From contig JADFUC010001850.1 in assembly GCA_019722365.1 (NCBI GenBank), positions 121,257 to 185,256 on the forward strand: a stretch of 64,000 nucleotides of DNA, given 5' to 3'. This document shows, piece after piece, positions 22,441-35,104 of the stretch (positions are counted from its first letter, which is position 1; the number at the start of each line of letters is the position of its first letter). The translations under genes and the position numbers were made by a program. Origin of the DNA: Lithospermum erythrorhizon. Taxonomy: Eukaryota > Streptophyta > Magnoliopsida > Boraginales > Boraginaceae. The notes beneath the pieces are model-generated. The model was given only the letters and a program-made list of their open reading frames with translations. It was not told the DNA's origin and searched no databases.

Positions 22441-24540
22441 ATATTTGCTATGTGGGAGTGAATTGATGATAATAGGTCGTGAATGAGCATATATATATAT
22501 GGTTGGTCGACTTACTTGAATATGTAGAAAATGATATGAGCAAATTTAATAATAAAATGTAGGCATGTAGATGTTACCATGAATAAGATAATCTTGAAAG
22601 TGATAGTACGAGGAAAAGTTAACGTGATTATGAGATATTAGGTGAATCTGGGCGAAGATGATTACTATAACGTGAAATTGTTTAAAGCCATAAGAAATTG
22701 TAATACTAGATAATAAGAAGACGAAAGGTGAGTCATAAGACAAATCAAGATGCAGTTACACAATAAGTGCCAAAATTTTCAAGCATCATCCCGTGGTTAT
22801 AATTTGTTGATTGTCAAATATACCCCTCTAAATATAACTACCAAAATGCATAACTATTAATACTCCTTCGATTCCCAAATATACTCTCTAAGCATAACTA
22901 CCAATACTTCATCAAGCACCAATAAGGCCAAGTAACTAGCCGGCACGAATGGTACCTGCCTGGTTTTCTCTCTTTACTTGTTTGATAATTACCCGGCATT
23001 CTTTTCGAGCAACGAGTAAAAACAATTACTGAAGGCCGCCGATTAACCTTCGAAATGCAGACGTGAAATGGGGTTTTTTAGTCGATAATCGAATGGTACC
23101 CAAGTTACCTTGGCCCTTAGCAAATTTGAGTATTTTTTTTTTAAGGAATTATACAATATATAATATTTTAAGAATTTTTGTTTGTCTTTTTTGCATTGGA
23201 AGTCCAAGAAATTAGTATTATTTATTTACATAATATATAATACTTTATTTTATTTTTTATCGAGCAATATCTGAGAAGAGAATGGTTACTCGATAAGCCA
23301 TCGAGTAAAAATTATTAGTATCGCCGATTACATCTCGAGCCGGTTTCCGAGTCGTTTTTTCGAGCCGGTAACGAAAGCAAGTGCATTTTGATTACCCTTT
23401 GGCCCATTAAGAACACTGGGCACCAAATATTCTCGGCAATACATGAGACTTGGTCGCAGGTATTGATAACAATGAATTCAGATTCAAGTTTATAACCCAT
23501 CATCGATCTGCTATCAGCATTTAGGACTTGAGAGGGTTAAAATCGAGCAACCACCACATATCGAGCAATTCTCGCTGACCATTTACATACTTTTAAGCTT
23601 CATATTCCTTTCATAAACTGAATATAATTATACTAGCAATCCCAAAAAAAAAAGTTATTAGATCATGATTGAATTGATAACAACTGTATCATATAACAAC
23701 TGTATTTGATTTCATTCTTTAATAAAATATCACATATCATGTTCTAATTAAATTTTTGAAATCATTCCGTAAAATAAGAGTTATAATTGAAGAAATTTCC
23801 TAAATTAAAAGAAGATGAAATGATAATTTTACCCTATCACTAAGATTAAGTTAATCTTTCTAAAACATTTTAAAAATTGAGGGATAAAAGAGTAATTTCA
23901 TACCTAAAAAACACTCATTTGGATTAGGTGCCAACAAAATACAAACCAACCTGAATCGATCAACCGAATCGAAAATAATAAATTTTGGAATCGATCGAAC
24001 TGGTCCCTCGATTTGTGCTCTAAGGCCTATAACCGAATCCACCTCTAGGTTCGGCTCGAATAACCAAACCGAACCGAACCGAACCGATTTCTAAATTTTG
24101 TGTAGATTTTTCAATTTTTATTTATTATCTTTTTCAAGATTCAGAAGATTTGTGTGTAATGTGTACATTTTAAAGGCTTTTTAATTTACATTTAACTTTT
24201 GTTCATTATCGTATAACGAACAAAATATATATAAATATTTCTAAAACTAATAATATAAAGGAATACAAAGATACGTAAAATACCAGATTACAGATTGAAT
24301 TTTACAGACAGTAGATTGTATAATTAATCTTAAAATGAGTCATCAAACATACAAGGTTAAATCTGGGCCATGACTTAATTTCAGCTTTACACAATACGCT
24401 AAAAACGCCTCAAAACCGAAATTTAACCGAAACCGAACCTAACCGACAGACGGAATCATCTGGAATCGAATTTAGAATAAAGCCTTCTCAGCTTAATTTT
24501 GGCCAAACCGAATCTGAATCCTAACGAACTGCTGGAACTT
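22441..24540. other. Gene-free intergenic stretch upstream of RPC3
   Basis: No coding motif is seen. The first 300 bases are C-poor on the plus strand, like the interior of the 41-45 kb gypsy element, and may be its relative. Near 22800 and 22870 a short unit (caaatatac.c.ctaa.cataactaccaa) is duplicated. Near 23015 and 23300 another unit (cgagtaaaaa..att then cgccgatta) is duplicated. From about 23950 to 24120 and 24410 to 24520 the words AACCGAA and CCGAACCGAA cluster. Confidence 0.5.
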
Positions 24541-25175
24541 CCAATTTGTATGTTGATATGGCCATAATACTCACAAAGCTAATTTCATACCTAAAGCTCA
24601 TCTTCCCATTTGTTTTTCCGCCTCCACCCCACCCCACCCCACCCCACCCCACCCCACTACAGCAACAAGTCGCTGCTACCATTCTTCTCCAGCACAGGTA
24701 TGTCTCTTCTACCTTAATCACTACAGCATCAAGTCGCTTCTGCCATTCTTCGGCCTATAAGTTTACACTATTAACGGTTTAGTAATACCTTGAGGTTATG
24801 TCTGTTTGAGGTATAGGATAGGAAATGCATTGGATATTTTCTTCGACTTCAATTGTTTGAGTTGTCCTTGAATTCTAGTCCTAAACCAATGTGAATACAT
24901 AAATGGGCTAATGGTTATCAACCACTTGTTTTCTCTTTTAATTACTGTATCTTTGAATGCCATTCCTATGTTACCTTCATTATTTGTTAGTTGATTACTT
25001 TAATTGCATCGAAAGAGTGATGACAGTATGAACGAGTTTAAGCAATTATAATGTTATCTCTGAATTTGCTGTTGGGTGTCAGATTAACTGTTTCTTATGA
25101 GCTGATTGCTAGGTTATTCAGAGTGTAGTCGTGACTCGGCTTTCTCTGCTCTCATCTTCCATCAGAGCCTTCGTA
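24540..25175 (+). promoter_or_regulatory. Presumed RPC3 promoter and 5' UTR, possibly with a UTR intron
   Basis: Just after the CCCCA repeat is a 31-base segment (ctacagcaacaagtcgctgc...) at 24657, repeated with a few changes at 24721. A consensus donor (CACAG/GTATGT, GT at 24698) and a plausible acceptor (TTGCTAG/GTT, exon from 25113) suggest a 5' UTR intron of about 415 bases, common in plant housekeeping genes. The transcription start cannot be placed from sequence alone. Confidence 0.35.
24624..24657. repeat. CCCCA pentanucleotide microsatellite
   Basis: About seven uninterrupted ACCCC units sit roughly 520 bases before the RPC3 start codon, in the presumed promoter or 5' UTR. The minus strand reads GGGGT repeated, so it can form a G-quadruplex in principle. 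Confidence 0.9.
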
Positions 25176-28100
25176 ATGGTGCCGCAGCAGGGCATCAAAC
25201 TGGCCGTTTATTTAGTAGCGTCTTACTTTGGTGATCTCAATGCTGTACGCTCTCGCTCTTTTACTCTTTATTTCAACAGTTATCTTCAAATTTTTAGATG
25301 ATTAAACTGAAGCCCATTTATACTTTCACTTATTCGATTTAGTGGTATATTTAAAGAGTTTTTTTTTAATTGATGGATGTATACAGAAAGTTTGCGACTG
25401 TTTGCTGCGTAGGGGAACTTTGACTTTGGCAAACATAATAATGTTCACTGACCTCAGTGGAGTTAATGTAAAAAATTGTCTACTCGTATTAATCCATCAC
25501 AATTGTGTTCAAGCCTTCGCTGTTCAAGAAGACGGTCTTCTCCCAAACGCTATCTCTCATTTATTTCGATCATGATCAATCCTTAAGTTTTATTGTTTCT
25601 GGTTCTAGTTCACATATTAAAGCCAAGAATTTAGAGTGCTAAAATTTGATTTTCTTTTTCCTTTTTGTATACTTAAATGCAGGTGCAATGGGTAAGTTAC
25701 CAAAAGTTACAACAAAGTATATGGCATTATTTGATAACATAATACATCATATGCGGTTTCCAAAGTTCATTGAGATTGTTTCAAACGAGCTTGGTAAAGA
25801 AGTAAGTAGTTTCCTTTTAATGTAGTTACCTGTTCACTTATATCTGCGACGGATGAGGTATTTTACAAATCTTTTCTTTGCACTTTACCAGTGTGAAGAG
25901 ATTTTCGAAGGATTGCTTCAACATGGCAGGCTTTCACTCAACCAAATTTTGGATAGAATTAAACAGACAGCAAATCAAGGTGAAATTAAGTTTTTTTTTG
26001 GGGGTATAAATCTGAGCTTATTAATGTGAATATTATATAAATTTGTCTGCTCAGTAGTATGTAACTGTGCTCTAATGAGGTTCATACTTGAGGTGCATTG
26101 GGATGAGTAAATAGTTTTCACAGTTGCCCTGTATTATTCTTCAGGGAACTCTGCAGAAGATTCTGTGCAAGATAACTTCCATAAACTTGTACAAGCACGA
26201 TTTGTTGAGCGTTGTCCTGCCCCTGAACCATTCTTGGCACCACCTGCTGAAGAAAAATCTTCTACAAAGAGATCTTCTAAGGTTAGTATTCCCAAACATT
26301 TGAGCTATTATCTATTCTTGCACTAATGAGTTACGATGTGCTGTTTTTTTGCAATCAAATGAGTTCTTGAATTAGTTGTTATTAGTGGGTATTAGAAGCC
26401 ATTGACTAGAACCTGAGTTGGATCAGAGAAATGTTTCCAGTGGACCTTTTAGTTTCTTGTGGTTCTTAAATAAAGAAAAAATATTATCATCCGGTGAAAT
26501 TTCCCCTTGGTCTGTTTTACAAACTGTAATTTAGTCTAAAAACTCGATTTCAGGTCTAAAATACACGAAATGACCAAGTTTTATCTCTACAAGGAACTAT
26601 AGTTATCGAAAACGGCCTAAGTTGGACCAAGTGATCGAAAGGAGATTTTTAACGAACTTGAGTGATCTTTTGTGCCATTTACCCTAAAAACTGAACATAC
26701 ATATTACTTGTAGGAAATTTTAACTATATGATCGAGAATGTGATCGACTCCTTGGCGAGGTCATAACTTGTAGGAAAATGTTTCTTTCAATTTCCAATAA
26801 AGTAAAATAATGTTTAGAATGATGAAATACACGTGCATTGGGGTTTTATGTTGTGATATTGGTTCACTGTATTTTTCTTTTTCTAGAAAATGAATTATTT
26901 TAATCTTTAAGAAAGTAATGGGTTTTATGTTGTGATACTAAGATACCCTCTTATATTCATGACATAACAGTCTTTACACTATTGTTCTATTTTCGCATTT
27001 CTTTTATGTTTGGATCCATGAAAAGTGTCATAGAAGTTTGGGTGGAACGGGAAGAGGGGTGGAGGGATGCATTTGTGTGTTTGGTTGATGAGGGGAAGAC
27101 GCATGGCAGGTAGGTATGGTGTTACTATTACTATTTTAGAGTTTTCTTTGTTGCCATCATTAGTTATTTTGCCATAATCAGTTACTTTCACAACCAGTAG
27201 CCCATTACTATTGAGAAATATCCATTGGTAATTACAAATGAATGAATTTGTAAATATATATAAATTTGAAATTACAGTATTGTTTATGTATCCACCTTCC
27301 TCTTTCATTTGATTTTCCCTTGATACAAAACATATAAGGGGAGTCCCATTTCCCTCCTCTTTCCATTGGTACAAAACACCTTCAAGAAATTCTATATCTC
27401 CATTTTTTGTGTTGATCCTTTTTCTCTTTGAGTTAACAAGTCCTTTAGTACCAGTTTCTTCTTCATTTCTCGTTTTGAAACTTCTTTTGCATATGCAGAC
27501 CTTTAAAGTGCTGGAGACAATCGAGCAACTTGCGTTAGCAGCAGCAGCTCCTTTGGAGTCTATGAGATTTTTAGTGGATGACACCTGGACTAATCCTTCT
27601 GAGGAAAAGCATGAGGAAACATCTCATGGTGTGACAATTGGGCAGAAGGTCTGTGTCATGTGTATGTAAAATAGAACTTTTATTTTTATTTGAAGTGTAT
27701 TGGCTTACAATGGGTATTCAATTTATAGCGCAAACTGGATAGTATAGAGTCGGATGATGTATCACTGTTGGCTGATGGTAAAAAAGAAATCCTTTGGCGT
27801 GTTAATTTTGAGGAGTTCGTGCGTTGTTTAAGACACAAGGTCAGTTATGCTTTTGTTAGAAGTAAATATTTGATCTCTTGAACAATAACATTATTTTTCA
27901 CATAGGCTTGTGTGGAAAATATAAGAAGACGGATGAATGTTGAAGCTGGTATCGTTCTAGAGGCAATCCTTGAGCTATCACGGAAATCTGAGGCTAAAGT
28001 CAAAACAGTAAATACGGGTAACTTTATTTTTTGTCCTATATATTTGTCGTTAGCTTTGATTTGTCTCTCTTTTTGGCAATATTGCAAGCCTAAAGGAGAT

Positions 28101-30411
28101 CTCTTGAACTTCTTGCTTGACCACGACAAATAAATAGAATTTGCTTAACTATCCATTCACTCTTGTTATGATATAACGTTCTTCTGATGGATAGGAGAGA
28201 GGAACATTTGAAGCACTATGTATACATGATCTTCTATCTCTGCAAATTTAGATTCGATGTCTGTGTTCCCATGTTCATAAACATTGTTTCATTTTGAAGA
28301 TTCTTGTTTCCAAAAAGTGTTCCATTGCTTATTATATATTTTATGTTTAAAAATCATTACGTGGGTAGGGACCATTGGGTGTTTGGTTTAAATTTTAAAA
28401 GTTTGCATGTAAAGCTTTTTTTGTAAGAAGTTTATGGGATGTTAAATTTAGTTTTGTATTCTGTGTAGCTTAAGAATTATGCCACAGTATATTTGATATT
28501 CCCTCCTGCGGTTCTGTGAATATTGGTTACTTCTTCATTACCTGACCTGTTAAAGCATGCTTTACAGTTCCGCTCTCTGTAAATGCTATCTATGACCAAG
28601 TGATTAAGAAGGAAGCTGGTCTCGGGATGAATTTAGAAAGTACGAGAGCTGCCCTTGGCCAACTGGGATGTGAAGATGCGATGTTGGGCACAGATGATTC
28701 GTTTAGCATTGGTACTCTATTTATTATGTAAACAAACTTTCATGCAGTTGTTTCTGTTAGTGAAAATAATTGGAAATTTAGTTGGATGAATCTCATGTAT
28801 GCTAAATGGCTGAAAATCTTAACGTATGATGAATCTAATGTCTGATGAATGGTTTTTGTTCTGGTTTTCCTTTTGCAGATTTGAAGACTATTATTGAGAT
28901 TGCTCAGAATGAAGAGGTAAGACAGAATTTTACCTCTCCTTGATTGGTACACTTGGCTTTAGAATTAGTCAAATTCTTGATTGTTTCATTTGGGGCAGGT
29001 GGAATCCATTGTGTTGAAAAGGTATGGAAGAGAAGCCTACAGAATGTTCAGGTTATTGTCAAGATCTGAACGTCTTATTGAGACTGATAAGGTATTTCTA
29101 TCCTGCTTGTAAAACCTCAGAAACTAATTAAATAGACATTTAGTCCGTCTGTAGCTGAAGGGCTGCTTCGACCTTAAGAGCTTACTAATGCGGGTTGTTC
29201 ACTTAAAATGAATAAGTTAATCATACGCTATAGTCCATATTGCAATCAATCCCCGGATGATGTTCGGAATTTAGAGATATAAGATAAATGGTCAAAATTT
29301 TTAGTGGTAGCTGGGTGACTAAAGAATCCAATTTCTAATGATCCACTAGAGAATATAAGTAAATAAGGAAGTAGATAACTTTTTATACCCAAACAAGAAA
29401 AGTGAGGGAGAGAAACGTCTCTCCTCTCCTATGTACCAAATCCAACGTCTCTCCTCTTCTTTGTACCAAATCCATCTTCAGCTACATTAACGTTTACTGA
29501 AGAAATAAATTCTCATGATTATTGCAATTGGTTAGTTAACCATCTATGTTATTATTTTCTAGATAGCAGACACCACATTTGTTGAAAAGAAAGATACGCT
29601 CAAGGTACTTTATAGACTTTGGACAGATAATTATTTGCAGATGCAGGTAAATAATTCTTTCTCCTCGCCAGTTCCCTTTGTTAAAAGATTTTCAAAATTA
29701 TTTTGTACTTCGTTCTTCAAGCATATATAGGATGGTATCGTGCTTGAACAGTCGACTGCATATAAGATCATGTAAACATGTTCTTGTGTACCATTTTTGG
29801 GGACTCAGAATCAAACTCATGATAATTTTCGTTTTCCTTCAGAAAGTTAATGTCCCAGGAGCTAAGCAGTCAGAATTCTTACTTTGGAAAGTAAACAAGC
29901 AACCTCTTTGGGAGAATGTTCTAGATGAAATGTACCATGCTGCATTAAATTTGAGACTCCGAATAGCACATGAGCAAGAACAAGAAAAGGAGGTGTGATT
30001 AATAATTCTGCATTATATTAACTTCAACTGTGGTTATTCTCCATGATTTCCTATCACCTTTTAGCGAAGTGCATCTCTTCAGGTGCTTGGTCATAACTTT
30101 TGTATGTATATTAGGTATGATGTTTGAAGAAATTGCATAAGTAGGAAGAAACATTTTATCTAACAGTTTACGCTTTTTGAATGGTGATAATGTGAATCTC
30201 TATTTTTGACCAATAATTATCAGCACAAAAAAGCATCATGAGGCTGCACTGAAATATTGTTGTACATGTGTTGCAGATTCTTCAGATACCTAAAGAAAGG
30301 CTGATCGGGGAGTTAGGAAACAGATATAAGCGATTAGTTAAAGTCAGAATTATCTTGGAATCTTCACTTATGAATCTTGATGGTGCGATCCTTCTCTTCC
30401 ATGAGTTTTAA
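25176..30411 (+). CDS. RPC3: RNA polymerase III subunit RPC3 (C82 / POLR3C homologue)
   Basis: The product is predicted to be the C82 subunit of nuclear RNA polymerase III. Together with C34 and C31 it forms the initiation subcomplex needed for promoter opening at tRNA and 5S genes. Exons: 25176-25244, 25387-25534, 25683-25801, 25892-25979, 26145-26281, 27499-27648, 27729-27839, 27906-28017, 28568-28711, 28879-28916, 28999-29091, 29563-29646, 29843-29992, 30277-30411. Every junction is GT-AG, phases agree, and the sum is 1578 nt (525 codons plus TAA), close to the usual plant length. Residues about 5-70 form the N-terminal winged helix (IKLAVYLVASYFGD, then KVCDCLLRRGTLTLANII). Residues 75-140 hold the second helix region (FPKFIEIVSNELGKE). 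Residues about 142-240 are an acidic, Lys/Ser-rich linker. The C-terminal part is helical, ending RLVKVRIILESSLMNL. The start is the first Met in frame, five residues before the conserved Gly-Ile-Lys. No breaks were found. It is the only intact gene here. Confidence 0.93.
27030..27380. mobile_element. MITE-like insertion in RPC3 intron 5
   Basis: The left end reads tttgggtggaacgggaagag then gtggaggga and tgtttggttgatgagggg. The right end is roughly its reverse complement: tcccatttccctcctctttc then cattggtacaaaacacc. G/A-rich termini facing C/T-rich termini across about 350 bases fit a small non-autonomous DNA transposon. It explains why intron 5 (1217 bases) is the longest in the gene. No target duplication was verified. 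It lies clear of both splice sites. Confidence 0.45.
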
Positions 30412-30555
30412 TCCTTAAATGGAGGTATGATATCTCAGAGTAAGGATAATCTCTTGAACCATGCACTTATCCCCGTTCTATGTTCATCCTTCATCTTCTT
30501 TCTAGTAAAAGAGAATATATTGTTTGTCCTTAGCTGAGATAAAAGATATGCGTAC

Positions 30556-30770
30556 TACTCCCTCGTTCCAAGTTTTGACTTTGATGGTGAAAATTTGAAC
30601 TCAGATATGTGTATGTAAGTTTTTAATGTTTGAATTGAAAATATAGAATGACTATTTATGTGGTAAGTTTGATTCAAATCATAATTACATGTGTCAATAG
30701 ATACCCCAAAGTTTGATAATTTTGAGCACCAAAATTAAAATTTTACCATCTTATTATTAAGGGAGGGAGT
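30556..30770. mobile_element. Stowaway-like MITE 1
   Basis: The left terminus ACTCCCTCGTTCCA (about 30557) faces a right terminus GGGAGGGAGT (30761-30770). The first eight bases are perfect inverted repeats. The length of about 215 bases and AT-rich interior fit Tc1/mariner-type Stowaway MITEs, whose plant consensus begins CTCCCTCCGT. A TA target duplication is plausible on the left only. Confidence 0.6.
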
Positions 30771-31310
30771 CTTTCATTTTTAAGAATCAAATGTTCATTT
30801 CCTCATTGCATTTGAGCCTTTCCCCCATCTTATATATTATTGGACAACATATTTTATCTTAGTTTTAGTCATCATTTTGTTCCCAGATATTACTTGAAGA
30901 GCATGGTATTCAAGAGTTCCTACCTTGGAGTGTCATCAAACACATTTAGAGAGTTACTCTGGAATCGTGAGACCAAGAATCTTGACCACCCAACCTTATA
31001 GTGTAATGCTTGCACAATTTACAAAGCAATATGCTTTTGATTAATTTTTCAGTTGTGAGTTTTACTAAGATTTTGTGAAAGAAGAAACTCACGATAAACC
31101 ATAGCTAATCAATACAGTAGCATTTATTTATCAAAGAAATTACTCCATGAATAAATATGAAAAAAATTGTCCACAATTTCACCATTGTAAGGAGCAAATG
31201 ATATGATCTCTTTGAACATTTTATCTTGGAGAGGCCAATTTAACCAACATACTACAAGTAATAGTAGATGGTTTCTATTCTGTCTTTTCTAATGTTACAA
31301 ATGATTTGTC

Positions 31311-31568
31311 TAGGCGCTTTCTCCGTTTTAGTTGTCGTTTTAAGCTGAGCATGCGTAGATTAAGAAAAATAAAGTAAAATTGTATTGAAAATGTAGAATG
31401 ATAATCAAATTGAAGCAAATATTATTGATTAGTTATTTTATTCGAAGAAAAAAGTAGTGAAAAGTATATTGAAAATATAAGAATGTTATTTATTATGTTA
31501 AAATGACAATTATAAAAAAACAAAAAAAAATTTGTTATAACGATAATTATAAAAAAACAGAGGGAGTA
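31311..31568. mobile_element. Stowaway-like MITE 2
   Basis: The left end TTTCTCCGTTTTAGTTGTC and right end with AACGATAATTATAAAAAAACAG then AGGGAGTA form a diverged inverted pair with the Stowaway signature (CTCCGTTTTA against ...GAGGGAG). The interior of about 250 bases is AT-rich and non-coding. The AT-rich terminal motif GACAATTATAAAAAAACA is itself duplicated just before the right end (31507 and 31544). Confidence 0.6.
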
Positions 31569-32639
31569 GTGTATTTTAATAATTGGAAAGGGTGAATGTT
31601 ATTCAAGAGGGAAAGCACGGATCTGTTTGTTACATTAATAGTTCGACGGTGCCTAGTCCTTTTGTTGGTTGTTGTCAATTGTCATGTGTGATATTTTATG
31701 CTAATAGTTCACAAATTGGTGCCTTTGATATAAATCGGGTTACAGGGCCGGCCTGTTGGTAGGCAGGGGAGGAGGGCTGCAGAGGTGGGGGTGCAAGATT
31801 ATAAATTTCTTATATATAGTAGGTACTATGGGCAACACTATACCTTATACCAAAACAGTATTTAAACAGCGTAAAATGGCCCATTTTCTTGTATACTTGT
31901 CATGAAATATTCGGATATTTATAAACAGCATAAAGCGAATTAATTGGTTCTTTCGAAAACAATGGCCGAATTAACTTTTCTTCAAAGAAAACAATAGTCC
32001 CGACTTGTTTCTTCAATTAGCATCTTATTAGGTTGTTTATTTGGGCATGGCGATTAGATTAAATGCTTATTACGCAATAGCGAATTTTTGTGTGTTTGTT
32101 AGATGCCAGGCATGGTATTAGCTTGTTTTATGTAAGCAATCTGAGTGAATTTAAATAAATTAATTACATAAGAATGACTTAAATAATTAATTACATAAAA
32201 AATATTAAATAATTTACATAAGAATGAATTAAATATATCTACATACGAATGAAATAAATAATAATTACATAAAAACCGAAATAAATAATTAATTATAAGA
32301 ATGAATTAAATAGTAATTCCATAAGAAGAAATTAAATAAATTAAATTAAAGAATGAATTAATTAATGATGAAAATAAGCTAAAAGCAGCGTTGCTCGGCG
32401 TTTAACTTGATATCTCTGCCCGACGGGCGTAGTTCATCTGCCCGTGTGTCGTTGAATAAGTTGATTAACTTTTCTACATATTGAATTTAAGCGGCGAAAT
32501 TTGGCATCTAATCCGTTTTCAATACAAATGCAATCGGAGGACAGGATGATCAATCTTGTCGTATGTAACTACAATTAAAAATTTGACAAATTAGCATCTG
32601 ATAGCGAAGTGATTAGCAATTTAGAGAGATATGATCTTC

Positions 32640-35104
32640 TGAGTATAAAATGATTATACATCGGCGTTTCCCGAAACTAAGTGCTACATTGGCGGTCCCT
32701 TTTGATCGAATGGGCTGGAAGAGCCAAGTTATTCACTGCAGCGTCGATAAATCTTATAAAATCACGACATTGTATGTGGCGCACGGCGTGCACATTGACG
32801 ATATCATCCATTTATCTCACAGGGAGGTGGGCAGGAGTGAGATAATCCGAAACGAGGTAAATCGACATTGGGGCCAGGCCCAAAATCCGCTCGTAAAGTT
32901 GTAGTCTTAAAAGAGAATTGTGAAGATCGTTCCTAACCGAACCATTCATCATCATTCCGTAAATAAATCAATGCCGAAACATGCAAAGCACATGATTACC
33001 ATACTCCCGTGTACATTGGTAAAATTTTCAATATAAAGGGAGCATATCACGGAGGAATTGAGTGGCCAAAAATAGAACCTTGTGATAGTAATTCGCGATA
33101 GAGGCGACTCTTGTGATCGTAGGAGAGGGGGACATTCGGGTTAGTGATGATTGTGTGTCGGTGTCGAGGGCGACGGACTACCGTATCTTTGGCTTTTGAA
33201 ATACTCATCCAAAATTTCCTGCGGCAGACCCACTTTGTGTGCGCCTACGCCCTTTTCCTAGGGGTGTTTGTAACCAATAAATTTCAGCCTTTCTCAAAGC
33301 GGATGCAATTCCCAACCTTGGCTTTATTTGATTTTCTGGTTTGAGCGACTTACGGGGCACGATAGTTTGGGATGTTTGGGTTTCGGCGATAATCGTGGAT
33401 TACATGTGATTGAAGCTTAGCATGATAGTTCGCGGAGGACTTCCACTGTCGTTATCGGGTCTTGGTCTATTTTTTTTCGCCTGCAAATGTGACCACCTTG
33501 GAAACTCACATGTCAACTTTTTCGATACTCGTGTATGTATACTTAAGAGGAATGCTAATCCACTCGATGGATGCTCTTCTTGTAGTACATGGGCCTGAGT
33601 AGACAGCTGTGTTCGTCAATCTTAACAACCACAACTTTGGGAATGTGACCCTGTAAACGTTTCTTAGATTTCAGTTTTATTAGATGAAAAATTTCATTGA
33701 TATTTTCGGCGAGGTTCATGAAAGGTTAGTGTCGCGATATTGTTGTCCGGATCCTAGTTCCATATGCACGGACACTTTTTATGTCGATGAATTTGACCAT
33801 GAGGACTTTATGAAGTGTATGAAATGGTGTCGAGCGGATAGTTTAGATCGCACCAAGTTAGTTTGACCGGTGATGTTCCCTTGATACGAAATTTTATAAT
33901 TTAGTGACATGTCATTGAACTATATTTGTTAATTATTTTTTTATATTGAATAACATACATGTTGGTTGTATAATGGCCGAAGTGGAAGTAGCAGGTGGCG
34001 TGACAGCGGGGATATTAATTTGTAAGGGGACTGGTCATTATAAGACTTTATGATAATGTCGATCAATCCAGGCCAACCTCGGTACTCAAATGTTACATGT
34101 TCCCATGCTTTGCCTCCCGTTTCCTCTCGTTAGGCTGCGATATGGCGGTTCGGCGTTGTTGAATCCTACCGTCGGTAGGCGTCGGTTGAAGGCAGGTGCT
34201 ACCACTTAGAACCACGTTGTTCAATATGTAAATGAAGCATAGATGGTGTTTAGATCCGAGAGACACTTTTCTCGAGCATTTATCAAAGCGGATCGATCAT
34301 GACAAGAATGCGTATAGCGTCTCGCTGTCGAATAATGCTTGGGTAGCGTCAAGCCGTGTAATTTTGCTCACTTTCGTATTCGAGGAAAGCGTAACATACG
34401 TGAATGTTTTATTTGTACTGCGTCGCTCAGGCAATGACCTCAGAGAGTAGTGCCATGCCGTACGTGTTTGTGTTGTAGGTGCAATCGAGCATTATCATGA
34501 GGATATGCATTGAGCATGGCATGGGAGGCACAGATGACAGATACTACATCTAGGAGTTGTGAGCCAGACACGCACTAAAGTCGAAGAAGTATTTATCTTT
34601 GTTGCAAAACTTAAAATTTTTGCAGCGAGCGTCACGTAATCCTCTTTTCTGCTTTTACATATCTTGCTTATTTGCATTGTGGCTTCGAGACAGTGTAACA
34701 TTTCTGAATTAGAAGCCTCTTTAATGATGCGAGCATGTGTAAGCGGAGGTAAGCGTCATTTGTTAACGTTTCTGAATAGCCACGTACTCGTTATTCTTGA
34801 TCTCATGACTAGACCCTTCGACATATGTAGGAAATGGATGGTTATGTCTCCCATTACTTGGACCCTTGAGCTTCCGCCGTTAAGGTACTCTTCAGATTAA
34901 CAGTCGCACCGGCTTTTGCGTTGGCGTCTCCGTGTGAATTTTTTCTTATTAGTTACGTACTGCAGTCATACGACTCACAGAGCAGGAAAATGATGCTCCG
35001 CTTTTTATTCGATCCGTTTCTTAGAACTCCGGACGCCCGGCGTAATGTTCTACTGGCGAACATGTTCAAAAAGCTATTACGCTCGACCCGCCTTGATTAC
35101 TAAT
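32640..35104 (+). other. Coding-like island in hAT left half, unrecognised
   Basis: Base composition shifts from AT-rich flanks (AATTAATTACATAAG-type repeats at 32.15-32.36 kb) to a balanced, codon-like texture. Short plus-strand open stretches follow one another: 32650-32904 (84 codons), 33144-33344, 33410-33598, 33684-33866, 34232-34450, 34664-34900, 34921-35103. The density of plus-strand stretches suggests a decayed coding region broken by frameshifts. I could not match a family: no hAT dimerisation motif, no MULE DDE and no Ulp1 triad was read with confidence. It may be a diverged transposase or captured host sequence. Confidence 0.35.

Larger units (their letters stand above)
30412..31742. 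other. RPC3 3' flank with two Stowaway-like MITEs
   Basis: After the stop codon there is no further coding sequence. The 3' UTR end cannot be placed; AATAAA-like words are common in this AT-rich DNA. The two MITE candidates are listed separately. The stretch ends at the hAT target duplication (31735-31742). Confidence 0.5.

Noticed and set aside
26979..27584. Minus-strand open stretch of 201 codons
   Set aside because: It is antisense to RPC3 intron 5 and exon 6 and passes through a MITE-like insertion; no family resemblance.
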